Below are positions 46,724 through 57,747 of a DNA stretch of 64,000 nt, one piece after another. Within the stretch, counting starts at the first letter, position 1, and each line of letters begins with the position of its first letter. The stretch comes from Zanthoxylum bungeanum (lineage: Eukaryota > Streptophyta > Magnoliopsida > Sapindales > Rutaceae). Below the pieces are notes generated by a model. That model had not been told where the DNA came from. It saw nothing but the letters and a program-made list of their open reading frames with translations, and ran no database searches. The DNA lies in assembly GCA_019454045.1 (NCBI GenBank), contig SKCR01025343.1, forward strand, positions 1 to 64,000, written 5' to 3'. Position numbers and translations under genes: made by a program.

Positions 46724-47615
46724 TTGGATAGTTGGACAATCGCAATTAAAATGACTGGAAAGAACAGTGTCCGGGACATCATCATTGGCGATAATGTCTT
46801 TAACGACACTAACTTTTCCGATTGGGAAATGAATCTAAGGATAGTCCTTGGATCTGAGAGGCTGTTATATACTATAGAGAGACCTCTTGGGCCTAAGCCC
46901 AGATCTGATCAGTTGCTCGAGCTAGAGCTTTGGAAGACTCATAGCGATGACAACACAACTGTTCAATCTATTATGCTTGCTGCTATGACTCATCAATTCC
47001 ATCGACAGAATAATGGATTGGATCCCTATAACATATTGGCGAAGTTGAATGATCTACACCGATCTAATCTTAGATCGCAAAGATATGAGTTACAGAAGAA
47101 GCTCTTCCGCGCTCGGATTTCGGAGGGTACATCTGTTGAACATCATGTGACATAGATGATTGCCGATATCGAGCAGCTTGGACAAATGGGGATTGTCTTT
47201 GAGATAGAGACCTCTATAGATTTGATCTTACAGTCTCTCACTGACACTTGGAGTGGGTTCATCGTGAACTACAATATGATGAACCAAGAGCAGGCTCTTG
47301 GATAGTTGATGTCCACGCTGCGTGAGGCAGAAAATGAGCTTCTTAAGGGCAAGAAGCGCGAGGCGCACTTCGCTTCTACATCTCGGAATCTGAGGGCTGG
47401 GCCCAAGGCGACTGGAGGTGTCAAGAAGAATAAGCTAGGAAGAAGGGCAAGGCCAAATCGTCAAAGGCTTCTGGGAAGCCCAATGAAAAATCCCATGATG
47501 TTTGTCTTCAGTGCGGACAGTGGGGTCACTGGAAGCGTGACTGGCGCGAGTACAAGACACTCAGGAAGGAAATCAAGGCGGGCAAGGCACCGGCCTCAGG
47601 TATGTTTGTTATAGA
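46724..47615 (+). pseudogene. Copia-A gag
   Basis: Gag starts at 46724 or at the internal Met ten codons later (MTGKNSVRDIIIGDNVFN). It contains NFSDWEMNLRIVLGSERLLY and LRSQRYELQKKLFRARISEGTSVEHHV. In-frame TAG codons lie at 47153 and about 47303, then a frameshift occurs near 47440. In the second frame the zinc knuckle reads CLQCGQWGHWKRDW, so the fourth metal-binding residue is Trp in place of Cys (a TGC/TGT to TGG change). It ends close to the protease remnant. Confidence 0.88.
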
Positions 47616-48165
47616 AATAAACATGACTACTTCTAGTTTTAAAAATTGGATTTTTTAAAAATTGGATTTGGCCGTTGACACTTTTGTTTTAGAACTGCCC
47701 TCGGGGCATGTACTTGAACTTACAGACTGTTATTATGTACCTAGTTTGACTAGGAATATTATTTCTGTATCTATGTTAGCCCAATGTGGGTACACTTTTG
47801 TATTTAGAAACACTGGGTGTTTTATGTATAAAAATGATATAGAAATTTGCACTGCTGTTGTAAATAATGGTCTTTATATTTTGAATATAAACCAATCTCA
47901 AAATGTAACAAACAAAAGGCTTAAAGTAAGTCATAAAGATGAAACTTATATGTGGCATTGTCGTCTGGGACACATAAACAAGACTCGCATATCCACACTT
48001 TCGAAGAGTGGGTACTTGGACGGATTTGATCCAAATTCATATGACGTCTGCGAATCTTGCTTATTAGGCAAAATGCCTAAATCACCTTTTAGCGGTAAAA
48101 GTGTATGTGCCACCGAACTGTTAGCCCTTGTTCATAGTGACGTTTGTGGGCCCATGTCTAGCTAG
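47616..48165 (+). pseudogene. Copia-A protease remnant and integrase N-terminus
   Basis: The protease C-terminal strands are present (LELPSGHVLELTDCYYVP, TRNIISVSMLAQCGY), but the active-site block with Asp-Thr/Ser-Gly that should precede them is missing. The sequence jumps from INMTTSSFKNW to DLAVDTF, around a duplicated AAAAATTGGATTT. The integrase zinc-binding HHCC region follows: WHCRLGHINKTRI... with CESCLLGKM. The core starts at LVHSDVCGPMSS. A TAG ends the open frame at 48165. Confidence 0.85.
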
Positions 48166-49054
48166 ACTGAAGGTGGATACGAATACTTCGTAACCTTTAC
48201 GGATGATGCATCGCATTATGGTTATGTGTATCTTATGAGACACAAGTCGGAGACTTGAGAAATTCAAAGAGTTTCAAAACGAAGTAGAAAAACAGACCGG
48301 CAAGAGTATTAAGACATTACGGTCGGACCATAGTGTCGAATACTTAAGCAATGAGTTTCTTGATTACTTGAAATAATATGGTATTCTTTCACAGTGGACT
48401 CCTCCCAGAACACCGCAATTAAACAATGTATCCGAACGGAGAAACCGAACCTTGTTAGACATGGTAAGGTCCATGATGAGTCACACTGAGCTACCTATTT
48501 CCTTCTGGGGATATGCATTAAACAGTGCAATACTTATTTTGAATAAGGTTCCGTCAAAGTCTGTTCAACAGACTCCGTATGAGATATGGACAGGAAAGAA
48601 ACCGGATTTCTCATTCCTGAAGATTTGGGGTTGCTGGGCATACGTCAAATGTTTGGAAAGTACCAAACTAGAACCTAAATCGGATAAATGCCTTTTTGTG
48701 GGATATCCTAGGGAAACCAAAGGATATTACTTCTATCACCCACGAGAGAACAAAGTTTTTGTTGCTCTACATGCGGTTTTCCTTGAGAAAGAATTCCTAA
48801 ATGCAGTGATAAGTGGGAGGAAAGTAGAACTCGATGAAAATCGGAGTGATACTGTTCCTGACATAGAATCCTCAACGGAACATGAACAGTTCATCAGGGA
48901 TGAAGCTGTACCACAATCTTTGAATACACAAGGACCACGTAGGTCGGAGAGAGTCAGGAAACAACCTGAGAGGTATAGGTTTCTGATCTCACCTCATGTA
49001 GATATCAATCTTATTGAAGAAGACGAGCCGGCTATGTATGAGGAAGCGATATAA
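48166..49054 (+). pseudogene. Copia-A integrase core and C-terminal region
   Basis: FVTFTDDASHYGYVYLMRHKSE precedes a frameshift near 48258. Then RSDHSVEYLSNEF carries the second Asp and the Glu of the catalytic triad in altered context. A TAA follows at about 48374. The open piece 48452-49054 holds RNRTLLDMVRSMMSHTELP, PYEIWTGKKPDFSFLKIWGC and the FVGYPRETKGYYFY region typical of Copia integrase C-termini, ending in the variable linker to reverse transcriptase. Confidence 0.88.
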
Positions 49055-50350
49055 GATATCGTTTCCACTTTATGGCAAGATTTCATGAATTCCGAAATTG
49101 ATTCCATGTATACCAACCAAGTTTGGACACTGGTTGATGCACCAGAAGGCATAAAGCCTATTGGTTACAAATGGATCTTCAAGAAGAAGACCGACATAGA
49201 TGGCAACGTACAAACGTATAAAGCTAGGCTTGTAGCGAAGGGGTATCGTCAATGACATGGTATTGATTACGACGAAACCGTTTCACCCGTTGCAATGATT
49301 AAATCCATTCGGATAATGCTTGCTATTGCTGCATATTTCGATTACGAGATATGGCAGATGGACTTCAAAACCGCTTTCCTTAACGGAAACCTGTTGGAGG
49401 ATGTTTATATGCAATAGCCTGACGGTTTTGTCGTGCTTAAACATGCAAACAAGGTTTGCAAGTTAAATCAGTCCATTTATGGACTGAAGCAATCATCGCG
49501 TTCTTGGAACCAACGTTTTGATGAGATCATAAAAGAATATGATTTCGTTCAAAACGAAGATGATCCTTGTGTATACAAGAAGGTTAGTGGGAGCGCGCTG
49601 ACTTTCATTGTCCTTTATGTTGACGATGTATTGCTTATTGGCAATGACATTCCCATGTTAACATCGTTGAAAGCTTGGTTTTCATTAAAATTCTCCATGA
49701 AAGATCTAGGAGAAGCAGCCTTTATTCTGGGAATAAAGATCTACCGGGATAGATCTAGAAAGCTACTTGGACTCTCCCAGAGCACGTACATTGATAAAAT
49801 GTTGAAAAGATTTAACATGGATCAGTCCAATATGGGATTGTTGCCAGTGTCACATGGCGTCACTCTATCTAAGGACATGTGTCCTAAAAATCAAGATGAG
49901 AAAGACAACATGAGTCGGATACCGTTCGCCTCGGCAGTCGGATCGATCATGTATGCCATGATATGTACACGATCTGATGTCTCCTATGCTTTAAGCATGT
50001 GTAGTCGCTATCAGGCCGATCAAGGTGAAGGTCACTGGATAGCGGTTAAGAATATCCTTAAGTATCTTAGACGAACTAAGGATACTATCTTAATCTATAG
50101 AGATGGAGAACTTGAGGTAACTGGGTATACCGATGCAAGTTTCCAAACCGATAAAGACGACTGTAAGTCGCAATCTGGGTACGTGTTTTGTTTGAATAAC
50201 GGAGCAGTGAGCTGGAAATCTTCCAAGCAAGAGACTGTTGCCGATTCAACAACAGAAGCAGAGTATATCGCTGCAGCTGAAGCAGCAAAGGAGGCAGTTT
50301 GGATCAGAAAAATTCCTAATTGGATTAGGAGTAGTTCCGTTAGCAGCTGA
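49055..50350 (+). pseudogene. Copia-A reverse transcriptase and RNase H N-part
   Basis: RT motifs: YKWIFKKKTDIDGNVQTYKA, VAKGYRQ (then TGA), DFKTAFLNGNLLEDVYMQ (then TAG, 49417), VCKLNQSIYGLKQSSRSWN, and the catalytic YVDD at 49617-49628. RNase H starts around YTDASFQTDKDDCKSQSGYV, with the SSKQETVADSTTEAEYIA active segment. The open piece is 49433-50350. A frameshift near 50300 moves the frame to the RNase H end. Confidence 0.9.
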
Positions 50351-50603
50351 GCCCGTTCCATTGTATTGTGACAATAACGGGGCTATAGCGCAAGCTAAGG
50401 AACCGCGGTCTCATCAACGATCCAAGCATGTTCTTCGACGTTTCCATCTGATTCGTGAGATCATACATCGTGGCGATGTGAAGATCGAGAAGGTCGTATC
50501 AGATGACAACATTGCAGATCCGCTGACGAAAGCCGTTCCTCAGCAAACGTTTGAGCGACATGTACATAGTTCAGGTGTTAGATGTTTGAGTGACTGGCTA
50601 TAG
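50301..50603 (+). pseudogene. Copia-A RNase H C-terminus
   Basis: Encodes PVPLYCDNNGAIAQAKEPRS, KHVLRRFHLIREIIHRGDVK and DPLTKAVPQQ, ending LSDWL at 50603. The frame differs by one base from the preceding one. It is the intact counterpart of the fragments at 10427-10733 and 28885-29050. Confidence 0.9.
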
Positions 50604-50606
50604 GCC

Positions 50607-50617
50607 AAGTGGGAGAT
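50607..50617 (+). other. Copia-A polypurine tract
   Basis: AAGTGGGAGAT immediately before the 3' LTR; the same tract is present in both truncated copies. Confidence 0.9.
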
Positions 50618-52524
50618 TGTTGGACAATTATGACCCATAGCGTCACTATTTGTAAAAGACATTGTGTTTTTGTACAAATTAATTATGTAGCAAAGTAAAT
50701 TGCCTTTTATCATTTCGTAATTAGATTACTTAAATGTGTGAATGATGAAAGTCCTTATGATTAGTTTCGGATCGAGATGATATGAGACAGTATCAATCCA
50801 TGACTATTTAATCATTAAATATCCCTAGTCATAGTATTATCGAGACTGGACATCGATAATGCGGAATAGACTAGTAACGCACTTGTGTGTGTTATGGAAG
50901 CGTAACAACATAGTTATCATATATTTAAGTATTGGATACTTATGCAAGTGTGGTAGGAGGTTGTGTTTTATTGATGGTACGGAAAGCAGCTTCGCTCTGG
51001 ATAGGCCCCACGGAATCCCATTGGTAGTATGACTATGTGTCTATGGGAGTCTGCATCAGGGTAGGTGTATTTGGTCTAAACATGAGACTTGCATCGCTAG
51101 TACTTACGACAATCAATACGCTTTGGTTTTTGTCGTCTAGGGATTTAACAGGTTCTGTGTACGCCTCTTCTGGGTTTATTGAGAATCATAGTGTATTGGG
51201 TGTGATGTCAAGACGGAAGTATCACTTCAGTCATATGGAGATGGTGGTCACGTAGGGATACGGAACTGGTTCTCTAAAGGGTTGCAACCATCGGGATAAT
51301 ATGACTAGGTCATGATTATGCGATAATAAAGAGACTAGTTGCTAGTGATCGATATATGCTTCGTACGAGACAGACACTATTCCAGCCCCAGGCCTTGCAT
51401 GTGACATCCGATACTTGATCGATATACACAATACTATGTATACTACGCCTGACATAGATTATATATTCCATTAAGAATATTTCTGTAGAATTGGGTAGGC
51501 ACAGTGTTTTGCTAGAAGCCAACCATATCTTGTAAATCGGTAAAAATGTAGTACTAGGTACGTACGTGTTCGGATAGTCCAACGACTGGATTTACTACCA
51601 ACATATCCAGGGATCTCTTGGGTCGATTCCCGAAGATTCACCGATGACGTATGATTCGAACTTTATTAATCTGGGATTAATAGCGGAGAGACTTTATCTG
51701 GGATAAAGTACTATTGGAAGAGAGAGAACGATTAATTTGGAATTAATCGATAAAATAATATGTTCGATATATTAAACGAAATTAGATTTCGATGCGGAAT
51801 TAAAATTAGATTTTAATTCGGGCAAACGAGTTAATTTAGAATTAATTCGTTAGCAACATGAATAGTAATTTTGATAGGCATAATTATTTAATTAAATTCG
51901 ATTTAATTACGTCGCGACGAAAGTTCGTTAATTCGGAATTAGCGAACCCGAGCCCAGGAGTGTTTGCGGGCCCACTCGCATTTTGAATCAAGTGGGGCCC
52001 ACATGTCACATCACATGTCACTTTAAGTTGCTTTTAGTTGATGGGTTTTGGTGAATTTGGTGAAGGCTTGTTTTACACTCAATCTTGATGGCATGAATGA
52101 CTATTACCAAACCAAGTTTTGGTATATCATTTTAATTGATTTTTGAAATCACACACTAGCTCACTCTCTCTCAATTTTCACGCAAATTGCAAAGAAAGAC
52201 ACTATCCCATTTTCTTTCTTCTCTTGACCGAATCTTGAAGGAGGAAGAAGAGAAATTTTGTTGCAAATTTTCTAAAGGCTAGCACCTCAAAGGGATCATA
52301 ACAAGGTGATAGGGAAACCATCCCAATAGCTTGGAATCACCATTGGAAGCTTGGAGCTTGGAGCTCAAAGACAAAAGGACCTCATTGGCCGAAATCTAAG
52401 GGAAATTTTGTTGTTCTTCGCATCCTAAATCCGTTTAATGTAAGTGTGTTTCCGCCACTCTTCTTTGCGTATTCATTCTATTTCTATGTTTAAATGATCT
52501 TGGGATTAACTTAGAAACCCAATA
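50618..52524 (+). mobile_element. Copia-A 3' LTR
   Basis: Starts TGTTGGACAATTATGACC and ends AAACCCAATA, followed by the target duplication ATATC. Highly similar to the 5' LTR; the shared non-canonical end AATA shows that both came from the same parental end. Confidence 0.95.
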
Positions 52525-52810
52525 ATATCTACTAGCTATTTGTTTATGCATGAGTTTTTATCACTGCTTTATCTGTTCTTTATAATCTCTATGCTTTTCA
52601 CGGTATATTGTTGTTTGTGGATGTTTCAGGTAAGCAGGTTATTTGCTGAGGTGATATTGATTTCAAGACTAGTCTGTAAGGTACTAGATCGAGTCTTAAT
52701 GTAATAAGTCACTGTCGTGACAATTGGCAGTTGGCTATTTTTTTTTTGGGTATTTTACCGTAGTTCTTGTATTAGATAGTGTTTTGTCACGGAATGCCAA
52801 ATGGGGAGAT
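52525..52810 (+). other. Copia-E 3' end and polypurine tract
   Basis: Right-hand continuation of Copia-E after the Copia-A insertion. The tract CAAATGGGGAGAT at 52798-52810 abuts the LTR start TGTTAGTTC. Such tracts preceded by ATGCCAA are typical of SIRE-type elements. No coding signal. Confidence 0.7.
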
Positions 52811-53867
52811 TGTTAGTTCTATTTTTATTGGTAAAGTCCGTAACAAAACAAGTTCAATTTAATTGTAATGAGTCTTGAAGATCTCGGAGCAATTGGACAA
52901 GTATTTAGATAAAATTTGGAGTTATCCAAGCGATGTTCACTCGTTTGAATATTCCAGACGATTTAGAGCTCAAGTTGACATGAGGTCAGTTGAATTGGAA
53001 ATAATACTCGAAGACGATCGCGTACATATTAAGAACACATGATTTGGCCAAGGGACAAGAAAATTACAAGTGTTTTACGTTATCATTGAAAACCAGTTCG
53101 CGACCCGCGTTCGTGTTGCGTTCGTATTTTCGTTCGAACGTTTCGAGGCATAAATTTACGTGTGAAGTATGTTCGAACATCCCGGCGTAAGTAGGTTATT
53201 TTAGACACGTTTTAAAGTCAAAATAACACTAGGAAACCCTTTCATTTGCCCTACCTATATAAACAAACATTGAGACACATTCACAAGTGTTGAAAACACA
53301 TTCCTTTGAGCCTAAACGCATTCTTAGTTTTCACCTTGAAGACTTCTTGTTCTCATGTCTTCTTTATTTTGGTGAAAACATTTTTTTGTTAAACCATTAA
53401 CACAACAAATCCAATTTCCTAAACCTTAAGAGTTATCAAGGAGGAAGATTGGTAGTCAGACAGAGTTCCGGCGTTCAGAGTTCCAGAGTTGATTCACTCA
53501 GAAACTTCATAGGTTCTGAAGAAAACCGTAGGGTACGGGCTCGAGGAGTTCTTTGAGTTCTTGCAATCAAGAGGTACTAGAGTCGGTGGAGTTGCCATCA
53601 TAGGTCTTTTACCATCACTGTAAGTTTTTCTCTCTATAGTGGATTTGAGCTAGTAGCCGAGATACCCATATATTTTTCCATTTCATCAACAAAATTACTT
53701 TGTTGATTTATTTATTGCATTAATTTTGTTTGCTTGGATTTATAAACTATTAGACTTAGGGTGGTTGTTAATTTAATTAATCCATAGAAACAATATTTAG
53801 GATTTGTCTTAAAATATTGTGTTAAATTCCACATAGGGTCGGAACCTTGAATAATTACGAACTTTCA
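52811..53867 (+). mobile_element. Copia-E 3' LTR (right end tentative)
   Basis: Starts TGTTAGTTC after the polypurine tract. The right end is placed at CGAACTTTCA because it is a near inverted match to the start; this border is uncertain by tens of bases. CCTATATAAAC near 53254 is a plausible TATA box. No 5' LTR of this family lies in the window. Confidence 0.6.
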
Positions 53868-53904
53868 AAAATAATTACAGGTATTTTCATAATTTTCTCA
53901 AAAC

Positions 53905-54235
53905 ATCAAGATAGAGATAAACATACTCTAAGACTAACTATGAGACTTAAAATTTGATCTACCATGCACTGTAAACGAAATTGCAAAAGATCAAATGCGG
54001 AAATAAATTAAGGAAACTTTACTAACCTCCAGTTATTGATCTCAAACACTTGGGTAGTAAAATTTGACAAGATTTTTGTTCTTCTAAACTCTCAATGACT
54101 CCCACTCCAAAAATTCACCCTATCTTTCATATTTATAACCTCTGAGATTATCGCAATGGGAGGTTACCAAAAATTATAGGATTCATGGGCAATTGCAACT
54201 GATGAAAGACATAGCAAGATGAACAATATCATCAC
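53905..54235 (-). mobile_element. Copia-D-like LTR fragment
   Basis: Aligns with the Copia-D LTR at 17479-17887: shared words include GAGACTTAAAATTT, ATCAAATGCGGAAATAAATTA, ACTTGGGTAG and AAATTCACC, plus TATTTATAACCTCT. It is shorter and has no adjoining coding region, so it is a solo or truncated LTR. Confidence 0.65.
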
Positions 54236-54279
54236 TAAACTTTATTCAATACAAGACCACAGCCAGTGGCGGAGCTAGT

Positions 54280-54292
54280 TTTTTTTTTTTTT

Positions 54293-54330
<38 letters not shown>
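54280..54330. repeat. Poly-T and TA dinucleotide repeat
   Basis: A poly-T run of about 18 followed by about 15 TA units. Just before it is AGTGGCGGAGCTAG, a word often found at the ends of plant repeats. Confidence 0.95.
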
Positions 54331-54334
<4 letters not shown>

Positions 54335-55071
54335 AATAATTAAACAACACTCATAAATTCATTATTTTTAATTTTTTGAGTGTGTTTTTTAATATAATAT
54401 TTAGGCCTAAGACTAAATTAATTTAAAAAAAATTCCAATACACTTTTGTATCAATCTTATTTCTTAAACATATTTAAAATAATTATATTTAATTTATATG
54501 TGTATAGATAATTGACTGTTTTTCATTTTAAATCCACTCATTTATATGTTTTTCCATTTGCAAAAGAATAGGGATTCCATTACATTTAAATAAAATAAAA
54601 ATAACTATGTTTATAGTCAGGTTTGGTTATTGATCTTCTAATTTATTGATATATTTGTAGTGATTCTTTTACTAAAACACGTCGTGTATAGTTGTTATTA
54701 TAAAATATTCACATATTAATATAAATATAATTATTTTGTATATATTTTTTGTATATTTATTTTTTATTTATAGTTGTTCAAAGCACAAATATTGCGTTTT
54801 AACACTAAACTTTTAATAATTTAATAAAAAAGTGATTAAATCTATAATAAATTAGAGAAAATTTAGTATATAATATACTACATAAACTTAAAATACATAA
54901 TAATTTAATTAAAAAAGTGATTAAATCTAGTTTTAAAAATTTATTGGATTCATTTGGAGAAAAAAAAAAAAAAAAAAAAAACGAAAAATATAAGCTCAAA
55001 TGGAAAATATCAGCAGTAGAATGATTTTAAAAGTATTACTGGCTAGCTAATGAAACCAGTCACTTAAAATC
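54331..55071. other. AT-rich DNA downstream of the kinase ORF
   Basis: Very AT-rich with a poly-A run of about 22 (54960-54981). It probably includes the 3' flank of the kinase ORF; no gene or element was recognised. Confidence 0.5.
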
Positions 55072-57060
55072 CTAATGCAGGGTTAACTCATCATCATTGG
55101 ATAGAATCATCTCTACCACTTGACTCATAGTTGGTCTTGCGTCCTTGTCTTCTTCTAAACAAAGCAAAGCCACTTTTATCAATCGCTCCAATTCGTCAAT
55201 GTTGTATTCAGATTCCAGCAAGGGATCTACAATTTCTTCAATCCAATAACACTCTGTTGATGAAGAAGCTGCCATGTTCATGATCTTCTCCCTCATCCAT
55301 GTAACCAATCTTCCATTTCCAGCCAAATCTCCATAGTCAAAGTTCTGAAAACTTGTTGGGTTTCTTCCTGTTATCATCTCCAACAAAACAATTCCATAGC
55401 TGTAAACGTCAACCTTTGAGGTGATGGGCAGATTAGTGTAAACCCACTCTGGCGCCATGTAGCCTCTAGTTCCTCTTATTTTTGAAAAGCTTGAATTGTT
55501 ATGGCCACCCCTGTTCAAAAGCTTAGACAAGCCAAAATCTGCCAACTTTGGTTGGTAATTGGAGTCCAAGAGTATGTTATGTGGCTTTATATCGCAGTGT
55601 AGAATCCACTCTAAGCACTCTTCATGCAAATAAGCCAAGCCTTTTGCAGTACCCACGGCAATTTCAAACCGATTCTTCCATTTTAGCACATTGGAAGAAA
55701 GATTCTGTGCTAATGATCCGTGCTCCATGTACTCAGAAACCAAAAGCCTGTGCTTTCCTTCGGCACAGTAACCCCACATTTCGATCAGGTTCATGTGGTT
55801 AAGCTTCCCAATGATGCTAACCTCTGCCAGGAACTCAGCTTCGCCTTGGCTAGCTTCACTAAGTCGCTTGATTGCTGCAACACGTCCATCGGATAAAACG
55901 CCTTTATACACAACGCCTCCTGCGCCTCTTCCAATCTCCTCTGTGAAGCCATTCGTAGCCTTTTTGAGCTCGCCATAACTGAACAGTTTGAATCCCGTTG
56001 CAGCAAGAATGTAGCCTTCCTTAGTGCCGTCCGGGTCATTACTTGTCCTGTAGAGGCAAACCCACACCAAAAAGATGCAAGTAACCTGTACTGCTCCAAC
56101 GCAGCCAGCGAACCAGAGCAAAATCTTTTGTGTTTCATTTACTTTTCTTCTCTTGTACGCTCTGTTGAGTTCCTCCGTTGGACGTACGCCTGGGCAGTCC
56201 CAGATTTCTTTTCTTTGGGACTTGTCACTGGCATTGCGCTGAAACAAACTACTAGCTTTAGGCAGTTTCACATACATGATCCCGTCAAAGTTAACCGAAC
56301 GGTATCCGTTATGCAGAAGGAATTTGGGATAACACTTGTAATCGCCCTGTTTAGACAGGAGCATGAAAGCCTTGCAGTCGCAAGATTGCGTGCATATCTT
56401 TTCACAATGACTGATATTAGAATGTTCTATGTACCTAATATCGTAGCCATAGAAATCAACGTGTGAGAGTTTAAGAAATCCGACCTCAGTTTGGTTGCAG
56501 TGGATTATGGATTCAAGATCAGGCACGCAACCAAGAGACCAATCCAAGTGATTTTTCAGCTTAAATCCAGGTAAGCAAGAGCAGCTCCTCCCAGATTTGG
56601 GGTCATAATTACACAAACTGTTTTGTCCGCAAAGGCCATGAATCATGCATGATCTAGACAAGGCTTGCCAAGTGACAGTCCAAGTACCTTTGGACTCCAT
56701 TAGGCTATACATTCGAACATTGCCATCAAAATCAAGCGTCAATCTTCTTTGCGGACCCAGGCCAAAATCAGCTGCCCTGAAAGATAATATATCAGATGAT
56801 AGGAATTCGCCCAGATTATCGAACACCGCTATTCGACTGTTGTTGTAAGTTGTCCTGGTCTCCCAGGCCATGTAAGCAGGGTCTGGCCAATAGACACTGG
56901 ATCCCTCAGGGCCATTGTAAAGAAGTCGGAGGACATTATTGTTGGTTTCCAGCTGCTGGCGCCGAAAGCCATTTTGGCAGCAAATGAAAGTTGGCAAAAC
57001 GTGTTTACACGTTTTGCCAACCACCAAGGTGTGTGCACTGTAGCACACGCCTCTGATCAT
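55072..57060 (-). pseudogene. 5'-truncated G-type lectin S-receptor-like Ser/Thr kinase (ZmPK1-like)
   Basis: An open frame of 662 codons. Homology to ZmPK1-like receptor kinases starts at about residue 41 (NVLRLLYNGPEGSSVYWPD). Then come an S-locus-glycoprotein part (to about 135), an EGF-like segment (CMIHGLCGQNSLC, 138-167), a PAN/apple-like cysteine-rich part (about 200-265), a membrane span (about 313-337) and a kinase. Kinase features: G-loop GRGAGGVVYKG (378-388), Lys398, HCDIKPHN with Asp490 (Cys before Asp, so non-RD type), DFG at 508-510 and GTRGYMAPEW. The C-terminus is normal. Missing are the signal peptide and both B-lectin regions, about 250 residues of the usual 800. Residues 1-39 derive from palindromic junction DNA. 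Such genes are usually single-exon, so an upstream exon is unlikely. Without a signal peptide the product could not be inserted normally; the kinase part itself is intact. Confidence 0.85.
56990..57021. repeat. Perfect palindrome with 15-bp arms
   Basis: GTTGGCAAAACGTGT, two bases, then its exact complement. A second palindrome, GTGTGC-ACTGTA-GCACAC, follows at 57030-57047. Both lie in the 110 bases between kinase homology and the inverted duplication. Confidence 0.95.
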
Positions 57061-57232
57061 TATAAAAGGAGAAATGATATATGTACTCCATTTTGTCCCA
57101 ACAAAAATCCAGAACGCAGCGTTTTGATTAAAAAAAAATATATTGGTTTACACTTAAACCAGCAGCCAAACACAGAATCAAATTGAGCTGTCAGAAGTTG
57201 AAGTTAGTTTTTCCGTATGTAGTTATCGTTGG
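57057..57232 (-). repeat. Inverted duplication, left arm
   Basis: Its reverse complement matches 58875-59057 closely: shared words include ACGATAACTACATACGGAAA, AACTTCAACTTCTGACAG, CAATTTGATTCTGTGTTTGG, AATCAAAACGCTGCGTTCT and GGAGTACATATATCATTTCT. The right arm has about 12 extra bases after GACAG. The arm joins the first codon of the kinase ORF on one side and other ALKBH1-derived DNA on the other. Confidence 0.93.
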
Positions 57233-57365
57233 GTCATTCACTCCGTCAGTTTTGCCGGGGCTCGCTGATCGCAAGAAACCCTAATAAAAACCATAACCCC
57301 TGTAATCGGAAAAATCAATGGATAAGGGAGAGTTTAACAAGCTTCACACAGCCTCCTAGCAGAAC
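57233..57365 (+). pseudogene. Rearranged ALKBH1-like exon fragment
   Basis: At about 57316-57365 the plus strand encodes QWIRESLTSFTQPPSRT, a copy of the start of ALKBH1-like exon B, here in opposite orientation to the main pseudogene. It is preceded by about 80 bp of unrelated filler and by the left arm. The patchwork order is typical of template-switch repair. Confidence 0.75.
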
Positions 57366-57747
57366 GATCTACTATTATATTCTCTCACTCCCCCACCATC
57401 CCTTCTGCACGTGTATATGCTTTTTGACACAGAAAATGAAGAAAGATAGAGAGAAGTTAAAAATTGTTTGGATATTATATTGGAGTTTGAATCAGTTGTG
57501 ATGATGTAATATGGTTGTTGACTTCTGCAAATGCTAGCAGTTTCTTCAGCAAAACTAGACATGTCCATTAACTATTACCGAATATGACTGAGTTTTAAAC
57601 TATATTAGAGTTTAAAACCACCAATAATGTCTAAAATATGATTTCATTTTCCTCTTCAATCAATTATCTTTCATCATGAAATAAAAAATTCATAAAATAG
57701 AATCAAAAATGAAAAACCCGTGTAGTGACATTTTCCTTAGTAATTAC
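57366..57747. other. Non-coding DNA between ALKBH1 fragments
   Basis: No exon of the AlkB family or other gene was recognised; the 3' exons of the pseudogene should lie here on the minus strand and are absent. Confidence 0.6.

Larger units (their letters stand above)
42984..52524 (+). mobile_element. Copia-A: full-length Ty1/Copia element (TSD ATATC)
   Basis: 9541 bp with two LTRs of 1908 and 1907 bp, flanked by ATATC on both sides (42979-42983 and 52525-52529). Internal order: primer-binding site, 1.8 kb leader, gag, protease remnant, integrase, reverse transcriptase, RNase H, polypurine tract. Integrase before reverse transcriptase defines Copia. The coding region has many stops and an internal deletion in protease, so it cannot act alone. 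Two truncated relatives lie at 8506-10733 and 28885-31044. LTR length is compatible with an Angela/TAR-like lineage, which I do not claim firmly. Confidence 0.95.

Noticed and set aside
55791..56138. Antisense and alternate-frame ORFs within the kinase
   Set aside because: The kinase frame has clear domain motifs; the others do not.
57229..57501. 90-codon ORF
   Set aside because: Only a 17-residue piece is recognisable (an ALKBH1 exon fragment); the start is a TTG and the rest is filler.
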